Assembly: GCF_026210795.1 (NCBI RefSeq)
Contig: NC_089447.1
Span: 3,660,501-3,724,500 of the forward strand
Reading direction: 5' to 3'
Length of the DNA: 64,000 nucleotides
Origin: Rhizophagus irregularis
Taxonomy: Eukaryota; Glomeromycota; Glomeromycetes; Glomerales; Glomeraceae
Below, in pieces: positions 1 through 11,590 of the stretch (positions are counted from its first letter, which is position 1; every line of letters begins with the position of its first letter). The notes below the pieces were generated by a model that saw only the letters and a program-made list of their open reading frames with translations, was not told the origin of the DNA and did no database searches. The translations under genes and the position numbers were made by a program.

Positions 1-603
1 AGTATTACTTCATTTCGAATTAGCGCAGTAACTTCTATTGATCGAACTTCTCGGTCGCACCGACAAAAATTTAGCGCAGGGACAGCGTTACGGCATTATG
101 CACGAACACGTGAAATAAACAGTGACGAAGACAAATACTCAAAAAAAAAATCCAAGTCCCTCAGACAGTGGAAATCTGGTGGCCTGTGATGATTTAAAAG
201 TATGTCACTAAATTTTTGTTCATATAATTCTGGAATTTTTAATTCGAATAATGGAGAATTCTAATTCCACAAATAGAATTCATTATAATAACACTAAATG
301 AGGAAATAATTTTTTCAATAAAATTGCCCCTGAATACGATTATATCACCTTATTTATTTATATCATGTTTGGTTGTACACTTTAATAATAAATTTCTTGA
401 ATAACATAAGTGTAACCATACTCTTTTGCCATTTTAACACTAAAAACTTAGAAGATATTACATCAATTATAAAGGTTCTTTGTAGTGTATTTAGGGCCTT
501 TTGCCGTATTTCAATTTTAAATTTTTTTATTTTTGAAGCTTTCTTAATTCAATTTTAATTTTTTTTATTTTCGAAACTTTCTTAAGGTACAATATATTGC
601 ATT
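1..603. other. No gene seen
   Basis: AT-rich DNA without a coding pattern. Short open frames here have no recognisable domain and are composed mainly of Phe, Leu and Ile codons, as expected by chance in such DNA. Confidence 0.6.
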
Positions 604-1994
604 ATGAAATTTACAATTAACGAAGGTTCTTTAATCTTTTTTACATGCAAAGAATCAATTTCTACTGTTCTAATTCTTCATTTGCCATGTTGGGATACTC
701 ATGATAAGGCGGTGATTAGTGATAATTCGGAATTTTTCGGTATTATTTCATTTCAAATTTGCCATGGTGGGATACTCATGATCAATGTATAGTTTGTGAT
801 TCAAAATTAAAATTTATACCAGATTATCAAAAACAATGTTTAGAGTGCTATAGTATAATTTATACCAGTTGTGGATATTGTTCAACAACAAATATTATTT
901 TTGGAATCACAAATCAATCTCAATGTATAGAATGTAAAAGAGTATCATTAATTTCTAACATGCCTGACATGAAAAATATTTTTAAATATTTTCTAAAACT
1001 AAATGCTTACAATTATAATCAAATTGCTAATTATGTAAAGAATATTGATAAAAATTCTAATTTACTGGAGATATATGATTTTATGAAGAAGCTTAATTAT
1101 TTTCCTTTAAAAGTTTTATATTCTCACATTGCAAATGAAAATAATGAATATTCTTTAGATTTAATTATACCAATTATGTTTATCCCTTTTAGAAATGATA
1201 TAGATCGATGTTATTGTTGTAAAAAGGACTATTCTGAAACACTACTATTTAAACAAAAATATTGCAACAATGGTATATTAAGTATGCAACTAGTAATACG
1301 GATATTAAAACTACAATTGGTAACCTGGATGCATGTGTAATAACAATCAATGCTAGCTGTAATAAACATGAACCAAGGAATTTAGATTTTTGCATTCAAG
1401 AATGGTGTGAAACTTGCTCTGAGATTTCACACTTCAAACAAATAGTAGTTCCAAATCAGCAAATAACTACAAATCAGAAATTTAATTTCAGTTATATGGA
1501 AAAGTTAATTAAGTTAATTTATGATCATAATGATATTTTCAAGTACAAATTGTATCCAGATTGCTATTTAATTTCTTTTGAATTTATAGAATCGACTTTG
1601 ACTGAAGAGCATATTCCGGTTCTTCATTTGCCATGGTGAGATGCTTATAATGAATGTATAATTTGTCACAAGCCTCTAGAATCAAAATATAATTGTCAAA
1701 AAATATGTTTAAATTGTTTTATAGTTTATACTGGATGTAGATATTGTTTAACAACAAATATTATCTTTGGATTTATTGATCAATCTCAATGTAAAAAATG
1801 CAAAAGAATTATAGCTATTAATATCAGTGGAAATAATAGTGTAGATCAATTTCTGCAACTTACAAATGTCAATTTTATTGTCAGTAATCAGTTTGCTGAT
1901 TATATTAATAATATAAACGGGGTTTACAGTCCATTAAATATATATAATATTATTAAAAGTAATATAAATTATCTTTTCTTCAAAACTAAAAATA
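604..1994 (+). pseudogene. Decayed zinc-ribbon N-terminal part of a kinase gene
   Basis: Two diverged copies of a Cys-rich module typical of the N-terminal part of Glomeromycotina kinases are visible. Copy 1 (about 762-1340) begins PWWDTHDQC and carries CxxC pairs (CIVC, CLEC, CGYC, CIEC). Copy 2 (about 1628-1830) has HLPW, then TGA, then DAYNEC with CIIC, CLNC, CRYC and CKKC. A third truncated start (HLPCWDTHD) lies at 681-708. Copy 1 changes frame near 1262, copy 2 has an in-frame TGA at 1637-1639, and another frame change near 1990 is needed to enter the kinase domain. The part is therefore probably non-functional, or is spliced in a way I cannot resolve. The Cys pairs suggest metal binding; function is otherwise unknown. 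Confidence 0.6.
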
Positions 1995-1997
1995 AAA

Positions 1998-3640
1998 TGG
2001 GTTTCATATTCGAAAATTACAAATTTAGAGAAAATAGCAGAAGGTGGATATGGAAAAATCTATAAAGCGTCAATCCGTGGAAAGATTATTGCTATAAAAG
2101 AATTTTCAAATTCTCAAGATCCCAGTAAATATTTTTTAAACGAGGTGAATTTTTATTAATTCTAAAACTTTGTTTTGAAATTCGTATATTTGTTTATTAT
2201 TTTATATTTTAAAAATTTAGATCAAATCACTTTATCAATGTTATGATGATAAATTTGAATATATTATTAAATGTCATGGTATTTCAAAAAATCCTATTAC
2301 AGAAGAATTTATGTTTTTAATGAAATATGCAAATGGAGGAAATTTACATAATTATTTACAAGAGAATTTTACAGAGATTACATGGAAGAAAAAATTATGT
2401 ATTTTATGGAGAATTTCAGATGGGTATTTATAATTTTGATTTATTTAAAGTTTACTATATTTTATAATATTGATTAATTATTTTAATTGTTTTATTTTAG
2501 GCTTCAAACTATTCATGAAAAAGATTTTATACATCGAGATTTTCATAGTGGAAATATATTGGTTGAAATAATTGAAAATGAATTATGTAAAATTGATCAA
2601 TATTTAATTGGAGATTTAGGATTATCACAACCTGCAAATAATACTTTATCACGAAATGAAATATATGGAGTTATACCATATGTTGCTCCAGAGGTTTTCA
2701 AGGGAGATGCATTTTCGAAAGCAACAGATATTTATAGTATGAGTATGATTATGTGGGAATTAACAACTGGCTGTAAGCCTTTTGCCAATGTTGAACATGA
2801 TACTGATTTAATATATGAAATTATTGATGGAAAAAGACCTGAAATTACAAATGATACTCCTGAAGATTTTGCGAATTTAATAAAAAAATGTTGGAATTCT
2901 GATCCTAAAAAGAGACCTTCAGCAAAAAAACTTTGTGAAAGTCTTAACCTTTGGGCTAATATGGGAAAAGATGCCAATCAGTTTAATCAAGCTGAAGAAA
3001 TACGATTACAATTAATACAATCTAAGTTGCTTGGTCAAGAATTTAGTGAAAAAGCTCATTCAAAAGCAATTTATACAAGTAGATCATTAAGTTCTTTTAT
3101 TTCCAAATCTTCATCTAATTCATTGATGAATTCATTGAGGCAAAGTATGCAATACTTAGTTTATATCTTAAATTATAAAAAAAAGCATTAATTGAAAAAA
3201 TCGCAAATATTACTTATTATTAATTAATTATTATTTAACACATTACTTAGATTATGTAACAAAAGAATTTGAGTTTGATATAAATGATATTCAGAGGTAT
3301 GAATAAAGCTATATAAAGATTTTTATTTTTTATTGATATCATCGAACTAATAATTATAATTAAATCATATTTAGGCCAAGTAGAGACACTATAATTCAAA
3401 ATTCTAACACTCAGCATGCAATTTATACCAGCAGACCATTAAGCGAATTAATTTCAAAAGTAAATCCTTCAGGAAAACGGAATTTTGAAGATGAAACTCA
3501 TGTTAATAGTAAGTAACTTCTTATTTATATATAAGGTTAATTATAATATTATACGTATAAAGTAATAATTTTTATTATTTACAAAAACAGGAAAGCATAC
3601 TAAAATTAGTAACGAAATTAATACGGAATTTCAAGAATAG
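1998..3640 (+). CDS. Protein kinase domain protein (5' end uncertain)
   Basis: Six exons join in one frame: 1998-2144, 2221-2423, 2501-3144, 3251-3296, 3375-3508 and 3591-3640 (1224 nt with stop TAG). Kinase motifs in order: WVSYSKITNLEKIAEGGYG (glycine loop), IIAIKEF (VAIK Lys), HRDFHSGNIL (catalytic loop with Asp and Asn), DLGLSQP (DFG equivalent), VAPEVF (APE), WELTTG and CWNSDPKKRPSA. After the domain come two copies of a short tail motif, (S)KAIYTSRSLS and HAIYTSRPLS, seen in this fungal kinase group. It probably phosphorylates Ser/Thr or Tyr in the cytosol. The first coding ATG is not clear because the upstream zinc-ribbon part is broken; an upstream exon may have been lost. Introns are 76-106 nt with donors such as GTATGC and GTAAGT. 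Confidence 0.8.
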
Positions 3641-3764
3641 TAAATTTCAGTTCATTTAGTATAATCACTTTCATTTGTTCATTATTTAGGTTATTGAATG
3701 TATTGAATCTATTTAATTGAATTTCTTTGTATTTATTCGTTCAAAAAGGATTAGGGTTATTAAC
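3641..3764. other. Short spacer after the kinase gene
   Basis: AT-rich 3' flank of the kinase gene. No signal seen apart from the mobile element that follows. Confidence 0.4.
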
Positions 3765-4743
3765 TTCAGTTACCTTCGGTAGGTAGTAAGTAAGTAACGG
3801 AAATTGGCTAAGTGAGTAACGTAAAGTTACTAATTTAGGTTAATTTACGTTACTCCCCTTAATTAAGGCACGGAACGTAAGATAAAATTTTTTTACCTTA
3901 CGTTACTCACCTGTCTCACCATATCTAGCACCACGTGATTTATATTATCAATTTTTGCATATTTATCTTGGTAAAAAATTTATTTTAAAAAAGAATTTTT
4001 CATACTATTAGAGTTGATTTTCTTATGCCTTTAAATATAAAAGAAAATTGATTTTATACTTTTAAAATTATAAAAATTATTTATTTTAATAATTTATTAA
4101 TAAACATAAAACAAATAAAAACATAACAGATAAGCTTTAATTAATGTCTTTATTATTTATAAATTAAAATACAGTAAATAAACGCGTTACGCGTAACGCG
4201 TCCTAATATTATTATGAAAATAATTACAACTCCACAAATATGAAAGCCAAACCCAGTAAAAATAGATCTTTGAGTAATCCAATAGTACCATACCTATTAA
4301 ACAGCTTTACTTATCTCCAAAAGACAATTAACTTTAACAAAGATATCAAAACTATACTCTAAATTTTTTGTATACAAAATAACCAAAAAATAAAACAGTT
4401 AATATATGACAGGCAGTTTAATAAACAAATTTTATACCTAAATAATTGTTCAAACTTAATTGTCTTTGACTTTCTATCTTTTTATAAGATTTTGTTTGAC
4501 ATTTTGACATTAAAAGAAAAAAACGAGGGAGTTATGTAAAATGTAAACAAACAAATAGGCTGATCGTGATGTGCCACAAAAAATCACTTACGTTGTCACG
4601 TGAACCATATAAGATATGTAACGTAAGATAAAAAAAATTTCACTTTACGTTACGTGCCTTATATTAAGGGGAGTAACGTAAATAAATCATGTGACTTTAC
4701 GTTACTATTTCCGTTACTTACTTTCTATATATTCAGTTACCTT
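3765..4743. mobile_element. Non-autonomous DNA transposon with long inverted ends (MULE-like)
   Basis: The left end (about 3777-3910) and right end (about 4610-4731) are inverted copies. Shared blocks include GTAAGTAACGGAAAT, GTAACGTAAAGT and TTTACGTTACTCCCCTTAAT, each in opposite orientation at the two ends. A 12-bp direct repeat TTCAGTTACCTT flanks it (3765-3776 and 4732-4743) and may be the target duplication. The interior has no open frame with a transposase. Long inverted ends of about 130 bp and a target repeat of 9-12 bp fit Mutator-like elements; that assignment is inference. Confidence 0.72.
4182..4201. repeat. Perfect 20-bp palindrome
   Basis: ACGCGTTACGCGTAACGCGT reads the same on both strands and lies near the middle of the MULE-like element. 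It holds three overlapping CG-rich cores in otherwise very AT-rich DNA. It could be a protein-binding site or a remnant of the element's internal structure. Confidence 0.8.
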
Positions 4744-4953
4744 TATTGCATTTTACCCATGGCTCGCATGTAATAATTTATTGGCTATATCATAAGTCTT
4801 TATTTCTTTTGATGATTTCATATGATGATGACATTATATCGGATAAAATTGCTTGATATAGTAAATATCATCTAAATTAAGAAATTGATGCATAGAAATT
4901 TGAGTACCGGTTTTGAGACGTATATTTTATCACTGAAGTTATATATTATATAG

Positions 4954-5098
4954 TTATTGGGTAAGAAGTATTCAATATGAAGATTTATGACCGTCGATGT
5001 TAAATGATTGGCCGTTATTGTGCCACGTAGTGGCACAATGGCCAATCATATAATGTTGATGGTCAAAATGGTAATATTGAATACTTCTTACCTAATAA
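4954..5098. repeat. Fold-back MITE-like inverted repeat
   Basis: The segment folds on itself. TTATTGGGTAAGAAGTATTC on the left matches the reverse complement of the right end with one change. The central part, GTGCCACGTAGTGGCAC, is nearly perfect. Total length is about 145 bp with almost no loop. This is the form of a palindromic MITE; a TA target is possible but not certain. Confidence 0.75.
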
Positions 5099-5357
5099 TG
5101 ATTTTATTGTGGCAGACCACCAAGATCATGTTTTAAAAGTTTATTTAAACTTTCTTTTAAATTTCAATTTTTACGCGTCTTTTTCTTTACGCGTTTAAAA
5201 GTTTATTTAAACTTTCTTTTAAATCCACTCATTTGTACACATTTTTTCTTTACGCGTTTTTTCTTTTACACATTCTTTTTTATATACACTTTTTAAATAC
5301 CCTACTTTTTCTTTACACATTTTTTTCTTTCAACCTATTCTATTATTTATTTTAATA
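5099..5357. repeat. Direct repeat in T-rich leader upstream of the recombinase gene
   Basis: A run of about 30 bases (starting TTTAAAAGTTTATTTAAACT) occurs twice, at about 5132 and 5194, 62 bases apart. The rest is T-rich with scattered ACGCGT sites. It is the immediate upstream region of the tyrosine recombinase gene and may hold its promoter, but no specific element can be named. Confidence 0.5.
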
Positions 5358-6985
5358 ATGAAGGAAAAAACTAACAAAAATAAAATAAATAATGATAAAG
5401 TATGTTGTTATTATTACCAAAATATTGTTATATTAATTTGCTAATACAATATTTTCTATTCAAGTTTTATTTACCTACAGAAGACGAAATAAATTTTTTC
5501 AAAAAGAAGTCAAGAGTAGTAAATACAGATAAATCCACAGCAAATTGGGTTCACCAATTTGAAAACTTTCGTGAAAAAGCTGGATTTACTGGTAAAAGCA
5601 TAGATATTACTGATAGAAAGGAATTAGAAAGTCAAATCTGTAGTTTCGTAACAGTTATGAAGACTAATTCTGGTGAAGAATACAAGGCTAGATCTATCCT
5701 CAGTGCTATACATGCATTAAACCGACATTTAAATGATTTATCATCACTATCTCCAATGGATTTTACTTCAAGAAAACAATTTCCAATATTATATGATGTA
5801 TTAGATGGCAAAATGAAACATGTAGCAGAACAAGGAAAGGCCAATGTTCAAGGAGCTGATGGTCTTTCTGTTGAAGAATGTAAAAAAATACTGTATTCAC
5901 CAGTATTAAACATTGACACACCCACTGGATTGTTAAAAAAAGTCTTTTTTTTAAATGCATTATTCTTAGCTCTTAGAGGTGGTGAGCACTATTCATTACA
6001 ATATTCTCATTTTAAGTTTAGAGCTGATGGTCAGGGTTTTGATGTAAATATTCCTCGAAGTAAAACAAATCAAAGGGGTATTAATGGCTCATTAAATGAT
6101 GAAAAATTAAGAATTCCATATCATCCAATGATAATGGAAACTTATAACAAATATTTTTCTAAAAGACCAGGTAATGCCGATAAAGAATTCTATTTAAGAG
6201 AATATGTGTCTGAAGATGGTGAGTTCAATGTACTTTATCATTTTATGCTATTTTTTTCAGTAATATGACATTTATTAGTTAACTTATTTATTTATTTATA
6301 GATTATATTATTTATAATCGTTGGTTTCAAAAGTTTCATGTTGGTGAAAAGCGATTAAAAAATTTTTTACATGAAATTGTAATAGAATGTGGTATTGATA
6401 TTGGCAATCGAAAGATCAGCAACCATAGCGCCCGAAAAAGTTTAGTAGGAATATTGAAAGAACTTGGTACTAGTGACAATGAAGTTATGGCAATTACCCG
6501 GCATAAATCAAATTCAGGATTCACTAGCTATGAAAGAACTAAAGAAAAAATGCAGAATGTTAGTTTAAACAACTTAATGAACGTTCTTATAGATAATGAT
6601 CAAATGGAAGGCTCGGGTGAGTTTTAATTTTAATTTTTAAATTGATTTTCAATATACTAATTATACAATATGGAATTTTAGATGTTTTAGAACCTTTGCC
6701 ACATTTTTCAATGCCAGATAAGCAAGCATTAACACCAATTGAACTTAAATCAACTTTTACTAGTGCACGCGAAATTTTTAAAGGTAATTTATTAATAGTT
6801 TGTTTTATTTTATTTTATTTTATTGATTTCTATTAATAAAATTAGCTGAAATCAATCAAGAAAGCCGAATTCCATTTTCTAACAAATCCAACAAATTGAC
6901 AATAAATGAAACTGAAACTTTACAGGATATTTTTAAAGGAAACGGATCAATTTTCAATAATTGTACATTTGTATTCAATAGATAA
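5358..6985 (+). CDS. Crypton-like tyrosine recombinase
   Basis: Five exons join without stops: 5358-5399, 5465-6218, 6302-6616, 6682-6783 and 6846-6985 (1353 nt, 450 residues). The start ATG at 5358 is chosen because the 14-codon first exon ends in a strong donor, GTATGT. The catalytic set of tyrosine recombinases is visible: an Arg in ALRGGEH, a basic strand in PRSKTNQRG, HxxR in NHSARKS, His in ITRHKS and a Tyr nucleophile in FTSYERT. The N-terminal part (TANWVHQFENFREKAGF) resembles the SAM-like core-binding domain of Crypton/DUF3504 proteins. The C-terminal tail ends IFNNCTFVFNR. It would cut and rejoin DNA through a 3'-phosphotyrosine. It may be a live Crypton gene or a domesticated copy. 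All splice sites are canonical, which argues against a dead copy. Confidence 0.82.
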
Positions 6986-7575
6986 TACTAATATAGTTTA
7001 AGTAACAGTTTTTCAAATTGCTGTACAGTATTAAGCTAAACTAATGTAAATGATATTTGGTAAATGACGTAATGCGTTAGCAATATTGAGCGGAAATTAA
7101 ATAACATGATCCTATAGGGATGCCCAATAAATATAATTTATTAATGTTACTATATGATCATTATATCATTATAAATGTAAAAATTCTGAAATAAAAATAA
7201 AGTGATTGTGAGACAAACAGATCATACGATACCCATCTATTTAAATTATATAGGTGCAGATCTGAAAAAAACCATCAGTTAATCCGGATTAAAAATCACG
7301 TGCGCGTTCTGTTTTGAAACACCGGTCACTTAGTTCATGACAGCATACAAATTTTGATTGATATACATACTAGAAAAAAAGTAGGTATTCAGACGTGATA
7401 TAAGCAAAAAGAATAGAGAAAGAAAGAAAAAAAAACAGCAAAGGATGAATCTAAATATCTCTAAAGGAAGCATTAAAATATTCTAAGTTTCAAAAGATAA
7501 AAACAAAGTTTACTTGCACGGAAGAAGAATTCTGAGAAAAGCAAAGCAGATAGCAATAAAATGCACCCTAAGAAA
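6986..7575. other. Intergenic, no gene seen
   Basis: Region between the convergent recombinase gene and the minus-strand gene that ends at 7576. It should hold both 3' ends. No repeat or coding pattern was found. Confidence 0.5.
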
Positions 7576-10300
7576 TTACGGACTATTACTTTTTTTAGGG
7601 GTCCACCACGGTTTACAAATATAATTGTATTTATTATTATTATGAGTGATAGACTTGTCTTCATCATCAACATCAACATCGAAAATATCATCGAAATCGT
7701 TATGTGATGTTTCTACATTTTCTATTGTTTTGCATGTTTTGACATACATTTCCTGCGCAATATATTATAATAGATTAGTGATGCAGAATTCAAAATATTA
7801 TTATAGATTATGTTAATGATCGGGTTCATGTAACTTTGAAACTGTAATGATCAAAGTCATGTGACTGAAATTTCTGAGACATTATGTCCCGGAAAAAATT
7901 TTTTTGATGACAAATAGAATTCATAAGCTCACCATAACTAATTTAATTACGCCAATACATGTCTTTAATTTTCCAATACTCTTGAGTTTCGTCGGTAACT
8001 CAAATTTAGGTCCGGGTAAAACGACATAAAAACCTTCCATCAGGTCTTCAATCAATAATTGTCCGTTTGTTCCGGCAAATTGTAAGAAAGGAACTCGGAT
8101 ATCCTTGACCTGATTGTCATCGAGATTGTATTCTAATAAACCATTCAATATAGATTGGTTTATTCTGGCCGAACGACAACGATCACCAATCATTTTTGTT
8201 GCTGTAGCCTTGGCGGAAAACTCCCATTCTCCCACATCGACTCCTAATATTGTCATGAAACGAACGTCACATTCGCGCCCATTAATATAATCCGCACTTC
8301 TACTTAAGGGACAAAATGATTCGCCCCTTGAATGCATAAATTATAAATTATGACTTGTGAAATGGCTATATTATTTTGAATATAAAGCAAACAATATTAT
8401 ACCAACCATCTTGGATAAATTGTGAGGCTCTTGTTAAGCCCCTCGACAATGTACGCACAAGCTTTTAGGATTACGTCTAATTCTGTGTGTGCACTTTTTG
8501 TGGTAAAATCTAAAATATCTTCTCGGTCTTTGCTCTTGTAAATGCTGTGTATGTTGAATAGTGAGGATAAGAATCACGAAAAAATAAATATCTTAGATAG
8601 CAATCAAATAACTCACAAATCTCCATATATTTTACTTATTTTATATAAGTAACTATCTTCGATTGAACTTGAATGGATTTCCGTACAGTACTTATATGCC
8701 TGGCTTACGTGTCCTTTATATACCATCTACATAGAGTAATGAATTCATAAGTATATGCATCCATATAGGCAAATAAGATAATTTAAGAAAAACAAAACTC
8801 ATACATCCTTGACTTTTAGAACAAATGAACTCTCCTCATCTGTCATTTCAGGAACTCGCAACATAGATTCGTAGTCTTTCTTAATGAACTTTTTGTCGTT
8901 TTCGCAAAACCACTTTTTCATGTGAGCGGATAAATCAATTATCCTCGAGGCGCCGTATCGCAATATAGCCTTTTCGACTGCCGTAAGTCTTTTCTTATTT
9001 TTTACTGTGCGTGCGTTTTCAGATATTTTTTTGGAATAGATGTCACCGACGTTCTTTCCCGAAGGCAAAGTCCAAACTTTTGAGTTTGAAAGGGCAAAAG
9101 AAAGAGAGTCTTCTGGAGGTAAAGCCTCTTCATCATCGTCGCTATAGTCATTAGCTTCTTTCGAAGGAATCCCATCATCGGTTTCATCACCTTCAACAAC
9201 ATAATTTATAGGTGATGGCTTCGTAATCTTCGTACCGTCAGGTAACGTACCCTATAATGAAAATAACTCGATTTACCCTTTTATGAAAAATGTTTTTTTT
9301 TAACCAAAATCAAGTTATATGCTGACTCTTTTGCCTGATTTAGATTTCTTTTTGGATGGAGGCTTCTCTTCATGAAATCTAACTCGTTTTGTTTGTTTTT
9401 GTTCATCTTCCTAAAGGATTAAATGGTAAAATAATTAGCTCCACTGTTTCTCGACTTGATAAAAAAAAATACACATCGGTACCTTTTCCTGACTCCTCTT
9501 ATCTGATGATTCGGAAATGAAAGTTCCACCGGTTATAGCCCCATTTACAACAGCATTAATAGTCCCACCGTCCATAAATGTCGGTTGGTGACAGTGAATT
9601 TGATTATATGGTCGTCCACTATCCCATGCTTTTGCTAGATGATAATCTAGCCGAACGCCCTAAAATGTAAGATTTAGCTAATTAGCGATATTCTTGACGA
9701 ACTTATGTAAAATTCTCCTTTCATTAACCATCCCATCAAATCAGCTATCAGCCTTTGAACGTCAGGCAACCTAGCAAGCCACCTGAGCCCTGACGGAATA
9801 TCGGAATATTGAGCGACAGACAACCTAGCAAGCCATCTGTGCTTCGTAACAGTACGACCTAGCAAGCCGTTGTCACAAACCAAAATTCCTCCTATATTTA
9901 ATTTGCTATTAATGATAAAAAACTCTATACTCGCCTCCCTATAGTTATCAAGCAATATCTGCGCTCTTTCGCGCCTGCCACCTGTTTCAAAATTAGCAAT
10001 GTTCTCTAAGTCCTTAGTGTAATGGTCTATCTTTCGGTCGAATGGCTCCACCTCGCATTCCTTTAAAAACTCAATGATGTTCCATTCGGAAGGCTTATAG
10101 TCGAAATATTTATGTACCTGTTTTGGACATAAAGTAAAAAAACGAAAAGTTATCACGCCAGACAATGCAAAAAATCGAAAAATACTCTCTTACCCCTTTA
10201 TGTTTATTGTTAACGGATATGATTTCGTTCAGAAATGATATTGAAGGCCAATTTTTTTCTTTGTACTGGGAATGTCTTGGAGGATTTTAAGAGTTTTATT
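7576..10300 (-). CDS. Multi-exon conserved fungal protein of unknown function
   Basis: Exons in transcript order: about 10300-10194, from 10118 to an unresolved end near 9880, then 9659-9483, 9410-9327, 9251-8805, 8726-8617, 8544-8407, 8326-7933 and 7752-7576 (stop TAA). From 9659 on all exons join in one frame with canonical sites. Recognisable stretches are KYFDYKPSEWNIIEF, GVRLDYHLAKAWDSGRPYN, VWTLPSGKNVGDIYSKK and NGRECDVRF followed by GEWEFSAKA. The last pair loosely recalls the D...ExK core of PD-(D/E)XK nuclease folds, but the Lys spacing is not canonical, so I do not call it a nuclease. I recognise the pattern as a large gene family in Mucoromycota/Glomeromycotina with no known role. 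The 5' start codon is not found, and the region near 9770-9890 is disturbed by a repeat. Confidence 0.68.
9765..9890. repeat. Three-copy minisatellite inside the minus-strand gene
   Basis: The motif ACCTAGCAAGCC (plus strand) recurs three times at about 9769, 9822 and 9869, spaced about 53 and 47 bases. Read on the minus strand it gives LLGR, RWLARLS and RWLARLP. It sits exactly where the exon boundary of the gene becomes unclear, so it may be an expansion that altered the exon. Confidence 0.6.
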
Positions 10301-10797
10301 TACCAAGGTAATAAATCGAAAAATTCAGGTTAAATTTTTGGGTGGGTCTTTTTATACTTCTGATAGAGGAAGTCCCTAAAATTTTGGGGACAATAAATTA
10401 AACTAACGCCACTTAAATATACTTCTGGTGACCACTTTACATTTATTATTGTCCGAAGCGTAGCGTAGTTTGAACTCGATATCATGCAATGTCCGTCTGT
10501 CACGCCACGTATATAACCAATGAAATTTTAGGATCAGTGTAACAGATAAACGCGTAAATAATTTATTAATTATAAAATAGTTTAAATAGTTTAATATATA
10601 GTATAATGGTACTATATATAATAAATTTTTTAAACTAATGTTTTTATGGTTTTTATGTAGAAAAAACTATTATAAATAAAAATTTGAAAATTAATATCTC
10701 TTTTGCTAATAAACCGTTGCTTCTAAAGTGTCAGTCTATAAATTGTACATTCAAAAAAAAATTAATAAATAATCCATAAAAAATAATTAAACAATTC
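10301..10797. other. Upstream region of the minus-strand gene, no gene seen
   Basis: It holds the likely promoter of the 7.6-10.3 kb gene. Apart from AT-rich runs I see no structure or coding signal. Confidence 0.4.
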
Positions 10798-11490
10798 GAT
10801 AAATAGAAAAAGCAAATGAACAGATAACAAACCTGTCAACACTTCGTAAATGTATATCCAGAGAAAATGAAACTGTTGAACATCATGAAATACGCCATTC
10901 AAAAAATCGAGAAAATAAACAAATGAAAAGGTCACCAGAAACACCAGATCAGCGTGACGCGTGGCTGAGCAGAGAACGTAAATAAAAGAGTAGTAAGAGA
11001 ACGAGAGGTGTTTTAGAAAATAATAATGACCACATCAATAGACAGAATGAAAACCAGAATCGGGATGCTGTCAACCAGCAGCTTTCTGAAACTGATCGAG
11101 AACTTCTGTATAAGTTTCAAACAGAGATGAATAAACTTAAACATACTTTTTGCTTTAAATGTAACAAACAATTTCCATCCGTTGAACTTATAAAAGGAGA
11201 ATGTTGTCAACGCTGCCATAGTGATAACAGGAAGGTGAACAATACAGGGAACAATACATTGAAAAAGTTTTCTGCAGATAATAATATGGACCAGGGCGAA
11301 GTTCCAGAGGAATTAAAAGGATTAACAGAAATAGAAGAAATGTTAATTGCCCAGATATTTCCCATTGCTTTGGTATATTGCCTTCACAAGATGTATTAGA
11401 GTTTGCAACACACCTCCCTCGAAATCCATCATTGCTTGATATTCTTGTCATACGGCGTCAGTCTTCAAATGGTTTGGCATTCAAAAATTT
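10798..11490 (+). pseudogene. Helitron replicase-helicase relic (N-terminal, DUF6570-like)
   Basis: A broken frame reads IEKANEQ...MKRSPETPDQRDAWLSRERK, then a stop, then LLYKFQTEMNKLKHTF, two CxxC pairs (CFKC, CQRC), KKFSADNNMDQGEVPEEL and MLIAQIFPIALVYCL. The frame then shifts to PSQDVLEFATHLPRNP and LDILVIRRQSSN. This order is that of the region ahead of the Helitron-like N domain in Rhizophagus Helitrons. A segment between VYCL and the PSQDV part appears deleted. No helicase part follows, so it is a truncated copy. Confidence 0.7.
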
Positions 11491-11590
11491 TCAACTATAC
11501 ATTTTTTAACTTCAGTGATACATTTAACTATACATTTTTTAGTGAAGCATTTTTTTAGTGATACATTTTTTAGTGATATTTTTTTAGATG
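11491..11590. repeat. Short imperfect tandem repeat
   Basis: The motif ATACATTTTTTAGTGA and variants recur about five times (11494-11586) directly after the Helitron relic. It is low-complexity DNA; no function is suggested. Confidence 0.6.

Noticed and set aside
8100-8330. Calling the minus-strand gene a PD-(D/E)XK nuclease
   Set aside because: An acidic pair is visible, but the expected E-x-K spacing is not.
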